From assembly GCA_035463475.1 (NCBI GenBank), contig DATHTE010000109.1:1-64000 (forward strand): DNA of 64,000 bases, read 5' to 3'. Shown in pieces: positions 41,115 through 49,680 of the stretch. Made by a program: the position numbers and the translations under genes. The stretch comes from JACPDI01 sp035463475 (GTDB lineage: Bacteria; Acidobacteriota; Vicinamibacteria; Vicinamibacterales; 2-12-FULL-66-21). The notes beneath the pieces are model-generated. The model did not search any database and was not told where the DNA came from. It saw only the letters and a list, made by a program, of their open reading frames with translations. Positions within the stretch are counted from its first letter, which is position 1. Each line of letters opens with the position of its first letter.

Positions 41115-41789
41115 CTAGATGACCGGCTCGATGGTGTCAAACGCGGCGCGCGCGGCGCGCACCGCCTCCGCCATGCGGCGTCGATCCGTCGTCGCGAACC
41201 AGCCTATCGCCGCGACGCCGGAGCACCGCGCCGCGACCGCTCCGATCGTGCGTGCGTCGATGCCGCCAATGGCGAGCACCGGCACGGACACGGCGCCCGC
41301 GACCGCCGCGAGCGCGTCAGCGCCGGCCCACCGGTGATCGGGCGCTTTCGAAGACGTCTGAAACACGGTACCGAAAACCACGACGTCGGCGCCGCCGGCT
41401 TCGGCCGCAACCGCGCCCGGCCGATCGTGCGTTGAAACGCCGGTGAGAAACGCCGGCGGCGCGAGCCGGCGCACTTCGGCGGCCGGAAGCCCCGCGGAGC
41501 GCAGCTGCACGCCGTGCGCGCCGGCGGCGATCGCGATGTCGAGGCGATCGTTCACGAGCACACGCGTCATCGTCCCGGAAGCGGCCTCGACCGCCCGCTC
41601 CGAGAGCGACAGCAGGAGGCCGGCGGAGAGGTCGCGCTCGCGCACCTGAAAGAGGTCGGCACCGGCCGCTGCCGCGGCCGTCGCCTGCGCGATCACGGCG
41701 TCGAGCTGCGCCTCGAGCGAGGCGCCGGGCGCAAGCCGGGAGCGATCGCTGACCACACAGACGATGCCACGCCGGCGCGGGAGGGCCAA
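41115..41789 (-). CDS. thiE: Thiamine-phosphate synthase
   Basis: A 224-residue TIM-barrel enzyme that couples HMP diphosphate to the thiazole phosphate. It shows GADLFQVRERDLSAG, VLVNDRLDIAIAAGAHGVQL (VNDR motif), GVSTHDRPG, VFGTVFQTSSKAPDH and VLAIGGIDARTIG. No other thiamine genes and no TPP riboswitch are nearby; it sits inside a mixed operon 3 bases after a small membrane protein. Of the two close relatives, ThiE and TenI, the intact VNDR and F-x-T-x-S-K motifs favour ThiE. Confidence 0.85.
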   Translation of the reverse strand: MALPRRRGIVCVVSDRSRLAPGASLEAQLDAVIAQATAAAAAGADLFQVRERDLSAGLLLSLSERAVEAASGTMTRVLVNDRLDIAIAAGAHGVQLRSAGLPAAEVRRLAPPAFLTGVSTHDRPGAVAAEAGGADVVVFGTVFQTSSKAPDHRWAGADALAAVAGAVSVPVLAIGGIDARTIGAVAARCSGVAAIGWFATTDRRRMAEAVRAARAAFDTIEPVI

Positions 41790-41792
41790 GAG

Positions 41793-42035
41793 TTAGCCGG
41801 CGGATCCGGCAGACTCCGGCGGGGTCGTCGTCCGGTGGATCATGATCGCGAACAGATCGACGAGGCCGGCGGCGAGCGTCGCGAGGCCGATGCCGGAGAC
41901 CGCCCCGCGCAGCCAAGGGCTCAGCAGAACCACGCGCAGCGTCTGCTGCACGTTCATGAAGTAGTTCCGCTCCCAGAACGGCGTCCAGGGGACGACGGTC
42001 AGCACGAGACCGGCCTCGAGCATGTAGGCGATCAC
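41793..42035 (-). CDS. Small two-TM membrane protein of unknown function
   Basis: An 80-residue protein with two hydrophobic segments (IAYMLEAGLVLTVVPWTPFW and GAVSGIGLATLAAGLVDLFAI) joined by NYFMNVQQTLRVVLLSPWLR. The WTPFWERNYF and RGAVSGIGL patterns recur in short acidobacterial membrane proteins of no known role. The start is uncertain: GTG at 42035 is used here, but in-frame sequence upstream (LKSSLLTRLLV) is family-like and begins at a CTG that overlaps the TPR gene stop as CTGA. Confidence 0.55.
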   Translation of the reverse strand: MIAYMLEAGLVLTVVPWTPFWERNYFMNVQQTLRVVLLSPWLRGAVSGIGLATLAAGLVDLFAIMIHRTTTPPESAGSAG

Positions 42036-42061
42036 GAGCAGCCGCGTGAGCAGTGAGCTTT

Positions 42062-44056
42062 TCAGCTTCCGGTCTCCACGCGGGACAGCCGGTCGACGCG
42101 CGCCTGCACGTCACGGAACGTGCCGGCATCGGCCAGCAGCTCGAGAAACACGGCCAGCGCACGGGCCGTCTCGCCGGTCTGCTCCAGGATGACGCCGAGG
42201 TCGTACAGCAGGGAGCGCCCTTCCTCGGCCGACGGCGCGGGAGCCTCGGCCGCGCGCTCCATCCATTCGACAGCGAGCGCCGTTTCGTTCTTCTGCTGGT
42301 ACAACCGGCCGAGCGCCGACGCCGCCTCGAAGCGGTGCCGCGGCGAGCGCGCTGCCAGTTCGAGCGCGCGCACCGCCTCTTCGACCATACCCATGCCGAG
42401 GCACGTTTTGCCCAGCTTCAACTGCTCGGCGGCCTCTTCGGCGCCCGGCTGGCGGCTGACCTGATCGCGGGCGTTCGCGAACACCTCGTCGAGCGATGCA
42501 GCCGGCCGGGGCGGCGTGACGATCGCGCCAGAGTCGAACGACAGCAGCGCCGACGTCAGGTCGACTTCGGATGCGCCGGACGCCGCGTCGCCGCCTTCCA
42601 CCTCTCGCAGCATTGCGCGCAGCGCGTCCATGTCCACCTCCTCGCCCCCCTCGTCGTCGCCCCCCTCCTTCGACGGGCCGGCGGCCGGCGGCGTTGCAGG
42701 AGGAGCGGCGAGGGCACCGCCCGGCGGCACCTCGGTGACGGGCTCTTCCTCGTGTTGGGCAGTGGGTTCCTGCTCACTGGCGGACACCATCGTCTCGGCC
42801 GGCGTCGGCTCCCCGTCCATGAAATGATCCGTCGCGACGAAGGGCACCTGGCCGTTCAGCCGCTCGGCGATGACCGTGTCCGGATCGGACACGTGCAGCA
42901 TGACGAGCGCCTGGCGGAACCGCTCGATGTGCGCGCCCTCCCACGGCTCGCGCGCCACGAGGTCCTCGGATATGACCCGGGCCTCGGACGCCCGTTCCGA
43001 TGCGAGGTACGCGTCGCAGAGCTGCGCCTGCGTCTCGTACATGGTGGCTTCGAGGCCGCCGTCCACGCAGACCTCGACCAGTTTCAGCAGCGCCGGCACC
43101 TGCAGGGTCGCGCGCGCGATGTACTCCTGCAGCATCGACGCGGCGGTCTGAAAGTCCTTCTGAGCGATCGCGACATCAGACGCCTTGTCGACGCACAGAA
43201 ACGCGCCCTCGGGATACGACTGGCAGAAGGACCAGCCGACGTTGATCACGTCGTTGACCTTGGACGGGTCGAGCTCGAGGACGCGCGCCACAATCGGGGC
43301 GGCCGCCTCGAGGCGTTGCTCCCGGAGCTCCATCTCCACCAGGGCGACCAGCAGGCCGGGGTCGTCCGCCGCGGTTTCCACGGTCAGGAACTCGCGGGCG
43401 CTCGCCACGTCCCCACGCCCCAGGTACGCTCGCGCGAGTTGCGTGCGGCCACCGACGTCGGCGGGATTGAGCCGTACCGCCTCGCGCAGCGCCGCGAGCG
43501 CGTCCTGCTCGCGGTTCTTCTCGAAGAGGTCCGCGGAGACTCCCCGGTAGCGTTCGGCGGCGATGGACGCGCTTCCTCCCTCCGCGAGCGCGCGGGCCGC
43601 ATTCAGCCGCGCATCGATGTCGGACGGGTCGAGCGATCCGAGCCGCACGACGATCTCGGCGGCCCCCATCGTGTCGCCGCGCTGGCGCCGGCGTTCCGCA
43701 ACCGCGGAGAACTGCGCCTTTGCGTCGGCGAGCAGTCCTTGCTTGGTCGAGACCTCGGCGAGTTCGAGCAGCACGCCTTCGTCGTCCGGCCGGAATTTCA
43801 GGATCTTCTTGTAGAGCGCGGCCGCCTTCGGGTAGAAGCCCTCGCGGCCGAAGTGGTCCGCGATGCGCCTGTACTGCTCGGCTGCCTTCTCCGCCTGCCC
43901 CGCGCGCACGTAGAGGTCGCCCAGCAAGTTCGTGGTGTTCCAGTCCTTCGGCTGCTCCTCGACCACGCGGACGTACTCCGTGATGGCCGCCTCGAGCCGC
44001 CCCTGGCGGAGCAGCTTCTCGGCCTTCTTGAGCGTCTCTTCGCGGTCGAAAGGCAC
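42062..44056 (-). CDS. Large tetratricopeptide-repeat protein
   Basis: A 664-residue cytoplasmic protein made of TPR units: DREETLKKAEKLLRQGRLEA, DWNTTNLLGDLYVRAGQAEK, GFYPKAAALYKKILKFRPDD, DALAALREAVRLNPADVGGR, and two more after an acidic, Pro-rich linker at about residues 425-520. The closing TPRs contain LKLGKTCLGMGMVEEAVRAL. Such proteins scaffold complexes; similar ones in Deltaproteobacteria lie near gliding or pilus genes, but no partner is evident here. GTG 44056 follows GGGAG and begins at the conserved FDREETLKKAEK; the upstream frame is not part of it. Confidence 0.75.
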   Translation of the reverse strand: MPFDREETLKKAEKLLRQGRLEAAITEYVRVVEEQPKDWNTTNLLGDLYVRAGQAEKAAEQYRRIADHFGREGFYPKAAALYKKILKFRPDDEGVLLELAEVSTKQGLLADAKAQFSAVAERRRQRGDTMGAAEIVVRLGSLDPSDIDARLNAARALAEGGSASIAAERYRGVSADLFEKNREQDALAALREAVRLNPADVGGRTQLARAYLGRGDVASAREFLTVETAADDPGLLVALVEMELREQRLEAAAPIVARVLELDPSKVNDVINVGWSFCQSYPEGAFLCVDKASDVAIAQKDFQTAASMLQEYIARATLQVPALLKLVEVCVDGGLEATMYETQAQLCDAYLASERASEARVISEDLVAREPWEGAHIERFRQALVMLHVSDPDTVIAERLNGQVPFVATDHFMDGEPTPAETMVSASEQEPTAQHEEEPVTEVPPGGALAAPPATPPAAGPSKEGGDDEGGEEVDMDALRAMLREVEGGDAASGASEVDLTSALLSFDSGAIVTPPRPAASLDEVFANARDQVSRQPGAEEAAEQLKLGKTCLGMGMVEEAVRALELAARSPRHRFEAASALGRLYQQKNETALAVEWMERAAEAPAPSAEEGRSLLYDLGVILEQTGETARALAVFLELLADAGTFRDVQARVDRLSRVETGS

Positions 44057-44090
44057 CAGAGCTCCCGGAATGCTGGGTGAGGAATGGAGA

Positions 44091-44714
44091 CTACACCATC
44101 CTATCAAACAGGGTGGGTGGCCGGAACGAGCGGCGGTGAACCTCCGAGTATCCGTGGCGAGCGACGGCGTCGAGGTGGTCCTTCGTGGCGTATCCCTTGT
44201 GGCGATCGAAGCCGTAGCGCGGGTCGCGCGCGTGGAGCTCCAGCATGTACCGGTCGCGGTTCACCTTGGCCACGATCGAGGCCGCGGCGATCGCGGTGCA
44301 CCGCGCGTCGCCATGAATGACGGCGCGCTGCGCCATCATGAGCCCGGGCACGCGGAACGCGTCCACGAGCACCATGTCCGGCAGCGGCGCGATCGCGAGG
44401 ATGGCGCGCTGCATCGCCCGCAGCGACGCTTGATGGATGTTCAGCAAGTCAATCTCGGCGGGATCGACGAACGCGACGCCCCACCCGAGGGCGCAGGAGA
44501 GGATCTTCTGGCACAGCTCGTCGCGTTCCAGCGCCGTGACGGTTTTCGAGTCGGTGATCCTGGGAATGTACCGGTCCGGGTCGAGTACGACAGCGGCAGC
44601 GACAACCGGACCGGCCAGGCAGCCGCGACCGACCTCGTCGACCCCCGCGACGCGCGTGAAACCCGCGCGCCGCAGGGTGTTCTCGAGCGTGCGAAACGCC
44701 CGATGACGGACCAT
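44091..44714 (-). CDS. rnhB: Ribonuclease HII
   Basis: A 207-residue nuclease that removes ribonucleotides and RNA primers from DNA. The acidic quartet is visible: VAGVDEVGRGCLAGPVVAAA (Asp, Glu), MVLVDAFRVPG (Asp) and the last Asp in VAKVNRDRYMLELH. The sequence GFDRHKGYATKDHLDAVARH is characteristic of RNase HII. It follows rplS by 10 bases, the usual rplS-rnhB arrangement. Confidence 0.94.
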   Translation of the reverse strand: MVRHRAFRTLENTLRRAGFTRVAGVDEVGRGCLAGPVVAAAVVLDPDRYIPRITDSKTVTALERDELCQKILSCALGWGVAFVDPAEIDLLNIHQASLRAMQRAILAIAPLPDMVLVDAFRVPGLMMAQRAVIHGDARCTAIAAASIVAKVNRDRYMLELHARDPRYGFDRHKGYATKDHLDAVARHGYSEVHRRSFRPPTLFDRMV

Positions 44715-44724
44715 GGGACCGACC

Positions 44725-45072
44725 TTAGGAGATCTTCTTCTTTTCCGTCATGCGCGCCGCCTTGCCCTTCAGCTCGCGCAGGAAGTACAGCTTGGCGCGG
44801 CGCACCTTCGCGGACCGGACGATGTCGATCCGATCGACGATCGGCGAGTGCAGCGGGAAGATGCGCTCCACGCCCTGTCCGAAGGACACCTTGCGGACCG
44901 TGAAGGTCGCCCGCGGCCCGCCGCGGCGGAGCCCGATGACCGTACCCTCGAAGATCTGAATCCGCTCCTTGTCCCCCTCGCGCACCTTCACGTGCACGCG
45001 CACGGTGTCGCCGGGGCGCATCTGTGGCCGCTCGAGGAGCTGCTGCTTCTCGACGGTGTCCATCACGTTCAT
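44725..45072 (-). CDS. rplS: 50S ribosomal protein L19
   Basis: A 115-residue L19 protein at the 30S-50S interface. Hallmarks are FRPGDTVRVHVKV-like MRPGDTVRVHVKVREGDKER, FEGTVIGLRRGGPRATFTVR, GQGVERIFPLHSP and KVRRAKLYFLRELKGKAAR. The ATG overlaps the trmD stop as ATGA; an internal ATG three codons on is an alternative. The frame is open upstream through trmD but has no L19 similarity there. Confidence 0.95.
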   Translation of the reverse strand: MNVMDTVEKQQLLERPQMRPGDTVRVHVKVREGDKERIQIFEGTVIGLRRGGPRATFTVRKVSFGQGVERIFPLHSPIVDRIDIVRSAKVRRAKLYFLRELKGKAARMTEKKKIS

Positions 45073-45812
45073 GACTGGCTCTCCTGTCTCAGCTCGTCCA
45101 GCACGCGCCGGTCCTCGTCGCTGAGGTGCGCACGCTCGAGTAGTTCCGGACGCGTCCGCAACGTCCGCCGCAGCGCCTCGCGCCGCCGCCACCGCTCGAT
45201 CTCCGCATGATGGCCGGAGAGCAGCACGGGCGGCACGTCCATCCCGCGGAACCCCGCGGGACGGGTGAACTGCGGATAATCCAGCAACCCGCGCGCGAAC
45301 GAATCGCGCGCAACCGATTCCTCGTCGCCGACGACGCCCGGGCGAAGCCGCGCCACGGCGTCCACGATCACGAGCGCCGCCAGCTCGCCGCCGGTCAGCA
45401 CGTAGTCGCCGATCGACAGCACCTCGGTGGCCAGCCCGCGACGCACGCGGTCGTCGACACCCTCGTACCGGCCGCACAGGATCACGATGCGCGACAACCG
45501 CGACAGCCGTTCCGCGGCCGCGTGGTCGAACAACGCGCCGTCCGGCGACGTGAGGATCACGGCATCTGCCGGTCCGCCGCGCTCGGCGGCGATCGTCTCC
45601 ACCGCCCGGAAGAACGGCTCCGGCTTCATCACCATGCCGGGGCCACCGCCGTACGCCACGTCGTCCACCACGTGGTGCCGATCGTCGGTGAACGCGCGCA
45701 GGTCGTGCACCGCCACGTCGATCAGCCCGCCCTCGATAGCGCGGCCGATCACTCCTTCCCGGAGCGGCGGCGCCACCATCGCCGGGAAGATCGTGACGAG
45801 GTCGAACTTCAC
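45069..45812 (-). CDS. trmD: tRNA (guanine-37-N1)-methyltransferase
   Basis: A 247-residue SPOUT methyltransferase that makes m1G37 to prevent frameshifting. It contains FDLVTIFPAMVAPPLREGVI, DDVAYGGGPGMVMKPEPFF, the knot region ILCGRYEGVDDRV, and IGDYVLTGGELAALVI. Its GTG start overlaps the rimM stop. The ffh-rpsP-khpA-rimM-trmD-rplS order is the conserved bacterial arrangement, which couples ribosome and tRNA maturation. Confidence 0.96.
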   Translation of the reverse strand: MKFDLVTIFPAMVAPPLREGVIGRAIEGGLIDVAVHDLRAFTDDRHHVVDDVAYGGGPGMVMKPEPFFRAVETIAAERGGPADAVILTSPDGALFDHAAAERLSRLSRIVILCGRYEGVDDRVRRGLATEVLSIGDYVLTGGELAALVIVDAVARLRPGVVGDEESVARDSFARGLLDYPQFTRPAGFRGMDVPPVLLSGHHAEIERWRRREALRRTLRTRPELLERAHLSDEDRRVLDELRQESQS

Positions 45813-46357
45813 TCCCGCCAGCGCCCCTTCTCGTTCAGCTCGATCAGGCCTTCCGGCGGCTCGATCACGATCTCGCGACGGCGCGGATCGACCGTGACGC
45901 AGATTTCACTCGCCAGCGGGATGAGCACCTCGCCGCGCCGGCTCTCCACCACCAGCGTGCTGCCGTTCATGGGCCCTTCCACGGCCTTGACGGTGCCTAT
46001 CACGCGGCCGTCCCGCTGCCGCACCTCGCACCCGACGAGGTCGTGATGATAATAGGTGCCGTCGGGCAGCGCGGCCAGCTCCGACTGCGGCACCCGCAAC
46101 TCGGCCCCCGCGAGCGCCTCGGCTTCGTCCATCGTCGTGACGCCGTCGAACCCCAGGATCGGGCGTCCCCGGTGGAAGCGGACGTCGGCGATCGTCAGCC
46201 GGCGCAGCGACGGTCCGTCCGTGTACACGACCTGTCCGGCGCGGAAGCGCTCCTCGGGGAAATCGGTCTCCGGGTTGACGATCACCTGGCCCTTGTTGCC
46301 GTGGGCGCGCGCGACGCGCCCGACGAGGACCAGGTCCTCCCAGTCGTCGCCAGCCAT
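45809..46357 (-). CDS. rimM: Ribosome maturation factor RimM
   Basis: A 182-residue 16S processing factor that binds S19 and helps mature the 30S head. The N-terminal beta-barrel begins VLVGRVARAHGNKGQVIVNP, and the PRC-barrel domain holds YYHHDLVGCEVRQRDGRVIG and VLIPLASEICVTVDPRRREI. Its stop overlaps the trmD GTG. Length and domain order are normal. Confidence 0.95.
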   Translation of the reverse strand: MAGDDWEDLVLVGRVARAHGNKGQVIVNPETDFPEERFRAGQVVYTDGPSLRRLTIADVRFHRGRPILGFDGVTTMDEAEALAGAELRVPQSELAALPDGTYYHHDLVGCEVRQRDGRVIGTVKAVEGPMNGSTLVVESRRGEVLIPLASEICVTVDPRRREIVIEPPEGLIELNEKGRWRE

Positions 46358-46373
46358 GCCAGAACCCCGGCGT

Positions 46374-46613
46374 TCAGTCCCTGAATTCCACCGTCACGCG
46401 GCGGTCCTCGAGATCCGCCGCGGCGCCCGCGAGCGCCCGAATCGCCTGCGCCGTCCGCCCCTGCCGCCCGATGACGCGCCCGAGGTCGCCCGGGGCCATA
46501 AAGAGCTCCACGAGCAGCTGCCCGCGGTGCTCGGACTCGGTGACCTTGACGTCGGACGGATGATCCGCGAGCGTCCGCGCGACGACTTCAACCACGTCGC
46601 GCGCGCGGCTCAC
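46374..46613 (-). CDS. khpA: KH-domain RNA-binding protein KhpA
   Basis: A 79-residue protein with one KH domain; the RNA-binding GxxG loop lies in LGRVIGRQGRTAQAIRAL. KhpA works with KhpB in controlling envelope and division mRNAs in Firmicutes and is nearly always found between rpsP and rimM, as here. The ATG overlaps the rpsP stop (ATGA). Confidence 0.93.
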   Translation of the reverse strand: MSRARDVVEVVARTLADHPSDVKVTESEHRGQLLVELFMAPGDLGRVIGRQGRTAQAIRALAGAAADLEDRRVTVEFRD

Positions 46614-46903
46614 GACGCCGCCTGTCCCGCCGTCTCCGCCGCCGCGGGTGCCGCCTCGGCGGCCGGCGCCAGCGGCATCCTCGAGATCAGCGTGCGAATG
46701 CTGTCCGAGGCCTTCGCCCCCTGTTTCAGCCAGTACTCGAGGCGCTCCCGGTTGACGTGCATCGTCTCGGGCGTCGTGCGCGGGTTGTAGTCGCCGAGCA
46801 GCTCCACGAAGCTCCCGTCGCGCGGCCCGGACTTCTCGATGACCACCACGCGGAAAAACGGGCGCTTCTTCGAGCCCGCACGTCGCATACGAATGACCAG
46901 CAT
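46610..46903 (-). CDS. rpsP: 30S ribosomal protein S16
   Basis: A 97-residue S16 protein, beginning MLVIRMRRAGSKKRPFFRVV and containing FVELLGDYNPRTTPETMHVN and LEYWLKQGAKASDSI. The C-terminal 20 residues are Ala-rich and extend beyond the conserved core. It lies 5 bases after ffh. Confidence 0.95.
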   Translation of the reverse strand: MLVIRMRRAGSKKRPFFRVVVIEKSGPRDGSFVELLGDYNPRTTPETMHVNRERLEYWLKQGAKASDSIRTLISRMPLAPAAEAAPAAAETAGQAAS

Positions 46904-46908
46904 TCCCT

Positions 46909-48273
46909 TCAGCCTTTCATCATCGAACGGAGCGCGTTCAGGTTGGCGCGCCCCTTCTTCTTGCCGATTCCTGCCATGCCGCCCACCACCTTCAGCATCT
47001 TCTTCATCTGCACGAACTGCTTCAGGAGGCGGTTGACCTCCGCCACGCTCGTGCCGCTGCCGCGCGCGATCCGCTTGCGCCGGCTGCCGTTGATGATGTC
47101 GTGGCGCCGGCGCTCCTGCGCGGTCATCGAGTTGATGATTGCCTCGATGCGCAGGATCTGCCGGTCGTCAACTTCCTCGCGCGCCTTCGTCAGCTCCTTC
47201 AGGCTGCCCATCCCCGGCAACAGCCCGAGAATGTGCTCCAGCGGCCCCATCTTCCGGACCATGCGCAACTGGTCGCGGAAGTCCTCGAGCGTGAACTCGT
47301 TCAGGCGGAGCTGCCGTTCCAGCTTCTGCGCGTCCGCCTCGGTGACCGCCTGCTCCGCCTTCTCGATCAGCGTCAGCACGTCGCCCATGCCGAGCACGCG
47401 CGACACGACGCGATCCGGGTGGAACGGCTCCAGGTCCTGCAGCCGCTCGCCGCTGCCGACAAACGCGATCGGCACGCCGACGACGCCGACGACCGACAAC
47501 GCGGCGCCGCCGCGCGCGTCGCCGTCCATCTTCGTCAGCACGACGCCGGTGACGCCCACGCGCCGGTGGAACTCGCCGGCGCTCTTGATCGCGTCCTGCC
47601 CCGTCATGGCGTCCGCGACGTAGAGCTGATCGACCGGATCAATGGCCGCCTGTATCCCCTCCAGCTCCGCCATCAACTCGTCGTCGATGTGGAGCCGCCC
47701 GGCAGAGTCCACGATTACCGCGTCGAAGCCGAGATTGCGGGCCTCCGTCAGCGCACCGGTCGCGCGCGCGACGGGATCCAGGTTGCCGGCCGGATCGTAC
47801 ACCCGTACCTGCGCCTGGTTGGCGAGCACCGACAACTGTTCGATCGCCGCCGGCCGCCGCACGTCCGTCGAGACGAGCAGCGGGTGCTTGCCGTTCTTCG
47901 CCAGCAGCCGTCCGAGCTTCGCTGCCGTTGTCGTCTTGCCGGAGCCCTGGAGCCCGAGCAGCAGGATGACCCTCGGCCGTGCGTTCGAGGGAGGCAGCCC
48001 GCCCTGCGTGTCGCCAAACAGGGCCAGCATCTCGTCGCGGACGATCCGGACGACCTGCTGGTCCGGCGTGAGGCTCTTCAGAACCTCCTCGCCGACCGCC
48101 TTGTCCCGGACACGGTCGATGAAAGCCTTGACGACCTTGAAGTTAACGTCCGCCTCGAGCAGCGCCATGCGGATTTCCCGCAGCGCCGCCTCGACAGACT
48201 CCTCCGTCAGCCGCCCCTCTCCTCGCAACGAGCGGAAGGCGCCCTGTAGCCTCTCGCTGAGCGTTTCAAACAT
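46909..48273 (-). CDS. ffh: Signal recognition particle protein Ffh
   Basis: A 454-residue SRP GTPase. The G domain has LLGLQGSGKTTTAAKLGRLL (G1), DVRRPAAIEQL, DAVIVDSAGRLHIDDELMAE (G3), TKMDGDARGGAALS (G4) and GERLQDLEPF. The Met-rich M domain (residues 310-440) ends GGMAGIGKKKGRANLNALRS and binds 4.5S RNA and signal peptides. It heads the ffh-rpsP-khpA-rimM-trmD-rplS operon, with a good promoter upstream. Its receptor FtsY is at 51349-52266. Confidence 0.96.
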   Translation of the reverse strand: MFETLSERLQGAFRSLRGEGRLTEESVEAALREIRMALLEADVNFKVVKAFIDRVRDKAVGEEVLKSLTPDQQVVRIVRDEMLALFGDTQGGLPPSNARPRVILLLGLQGSGKTTTAAKLGRLLAKNGKHPLLVSTDVRRPAAIEQLSVLANQAQVRVYDPAGNLDPVARATGALTEARNLGFDAVIVDSAGRLHIDDELMAELEGIQAAIDPVDQLYVADAMTGQDAIKSAGEFHRRVGVTGVVLTKMDGDARGGAALSVVGVVGVPIAFVGSGERLQDLEPFHPDRVVSRVLGMGDVLTLIEKAEQAVTEADAQKLERQLRLNEFTLEDFRDQLRMVRKMGPLEHILGLLPGMGSLKELTKAREEVDDRQILRIEAIINSMTAQERRRHDIINGSRRKRIARGSGTSVAEVNRLLKQFVQMKKMLKVVGGMAGIGKKKGRANLNALRSMMKG

Positions 48274-48310
48274 GCTTCTGTCGCGCTAAGAGGTTCAAAC
48301 GCAAACGGTT

Positions 48311-48340
48311 ATCGTACAGCAGAGACGCCGGGAGTGTCAA
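48311..48340 (-). promoter_or_regulatory. Sigma-70 type promoter for the ffh operon
   Basis: On the minus strand TTGACA (48340-48335) and TACGAT (48316-48311) are 18 bases apart. The -10 ends 37 bases before the ffh ATG, leaving a leader of about 30 bases. Confidence 0.7.
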
Positions 48341-48350
48341 TGAACACGGC

Positions 48351-48412
48351 TCAGGATTCAGGGTTCAGAAACCTCCGCACCGAATCCTGAACCCTCTAAA
48401 CCCTGAACCCTT
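48351..48412. repeat. CCTGAACCC-family intergenic repeat, ribBA-ffh spacer
   Basis: TTCAGGGTTCAG and CCTGAACCC words repeat three to four times. GGGTTCAG (48361-48368) and CTGAACCC (48387-48394) form an 8-base inverted pair. It lies directly downstream of ribBA and could fold at the end of its transcript. Same family as 8312-8412 and 9594-9690. Confidence 0.65.
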
Positions 48413-49661
48413 ACACGGAACTCAGCTTGTGTCCCAGCTTCTCCTTCTTGGTCTTCAGGTATCCCCGCGTGGTGTCGGACGCGGGGATTTCCAGCGGAAC
48501 GGTGCTCGTGACCGACAGGCCGTAGCCTTCGAGGCCGACGAACTTGCGGGGGTTGTTCGTGAGGAGCCGCATCGATCGGACGCCAAGATCTCGCAGAATC
48601 TGGGCGCCGATACCGTAGTCGCGCTGGTCGGCTTTGAACCCGAGCCGCTCGTTCGCCTCGACCGTGTCGTAGCCCTGGTCCTGCAACTCGTACGCGCGAA
48701 TCTTGTTCGCGAGCCCGATGCCGCGCCCTTCCTGATTCAGGTAAAGCAGCACGCCCCGGCCATCCTCGGCGATCCGCTGCATCGCGGTGTCGAGCTGCGG
48801 GCCGCAGTCGCAGCGCGCGGAGTGGAAGACGTCACCGGTGAGGCAGCGCGAGTGCACGCGGATCAAGACGTTCGCGCCGTCGCCGATCTCCCCCTTGACG
48901 AGGGCGACGTGCGTTTCCTGGTCGATGAGGCTCTGGTACGCGAAGACGCGGAACTCGCCGAACACGGTGGGCAGCTTCGCGGAGGCGACGCGCCGGACGA
49001 GGCTCTCCGTGCTCATGCGGTACTTGATCAGATCTGCGATCGTGATCATGGGCAGGCCGTGGCGGCGCGCGAACTTCGTCAGCTGGGGCACGCGAGCCAT
49101 CGTCCCGTCTTCGTTCATGATTTCGCAGATGACGCCCGCCGGATACAGGCCGGCGATCCGCGCCAGGTCCACCGCGGCCTCCGTCTGGCCCGCGCGCACG
49201 AGCACGCCGCCGGCCCGGGCGCGCAGCGGGAACATGTGCCCCGGGCGCGAGAGATGGGCGGGCCGCGTTTCCGGATCGATGGCCGCGAGCACCGTCGCGG
49301 CGCGATCGGCGGCGGAGATGCCGGTGCTCGTCCGCCCCTTCGCCTCGATCGACACGCAAAACGCGGTGTCGAAGCGTGAGCTGTTCTGCTGGACCATCAG
49401 CGGGATGTCCAGCTCCTCGAGGCGTTCGGCCGTCATGGGCATGCAGATCAGCCCGCGGCCGTACCTCGCCATGAAGTTGATCGCCTCCGGCGTGATCTTC
49501 TCGGCTGCGATCGTCAGGTCCCCTTCGTTCTCGCGGTCCTCGTCGTCAACCACGATCACCATGCGCCCCTGACGGATGGCGTCGACGGCCTCCTCGACCG
49601 GCGCGAAGGGAGACCCCCTTTTGCGGCGGGCCCCTTTGGCGATCCTGAGCTTCGCTGTCAT
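48411..49661 (-). CDS. ribBA: Bifunctional DHBP synthase / GTP cyclohydrolase II
   Basis: A 416-residue riboflavin enzyme. The RibB half makes 3,4-dihydroxy-2-butanone 4-phosphate: MVIVVDDEDRENEGDLTIAA, RPGHMFPLRARAGGVLVRAG. The RibA half opens GTP: VLIRVHSRCLTGDVFHSARC with zinc cysteines CDCG, then LLYLNQEGRGIGLANKIRAY and GADYGIG-like RDYGIGAQILRDLGV. Both catalytic sets are present. It is the third gene of ribD-ribE-ribBA; ribH is not in the window. Confidence 0.94.
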   Translation of the reverse strand: MTAKLRIAKGARRKRGSPFAPVEEAVDAIRQGRMVIVVDDEDRENEGDLTIAAEKITPEAINFMARYGRGLICMPMTAERLEELDIPLMVQQNSSRFDTAFCVSIEAKGRTSTGISAADRAATVLAAIDPETRPAHLSRPGHMFPLRARAGGVLVRAGQTEAAVDLARIAGLYPAGVICEIMNEDGTMARVPQLTKFARRHGLPMITIADLIKYRMSTESLVRRVASAKLPTVFGEFRVFAYQSLIDQETHVALVKGEIGDGANVLIRVHSRCLTGDVFHSARCDCGPQLDTAMQRIAEDGRGVLLYLNQEGRGIGLANKIRAYELQDQGYDTVEANERLGFKADQRDYGIGAQILRDLGVRSMRLLTNNPRKFVGLEGYGLSVTSTVPLEIPASDTTRGYLKTKKEKLGHKLSSV

Positions 49662-49680
49662 CCCCTTGTATTCCCCGTTC

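Noticed and set aside
42053..44080. 675-codon plus-strand frame
   Set aside because: Antisense shadow of the TPR protein; composition is typical of GC-rich complement frames and it has no ribosome-binding site.
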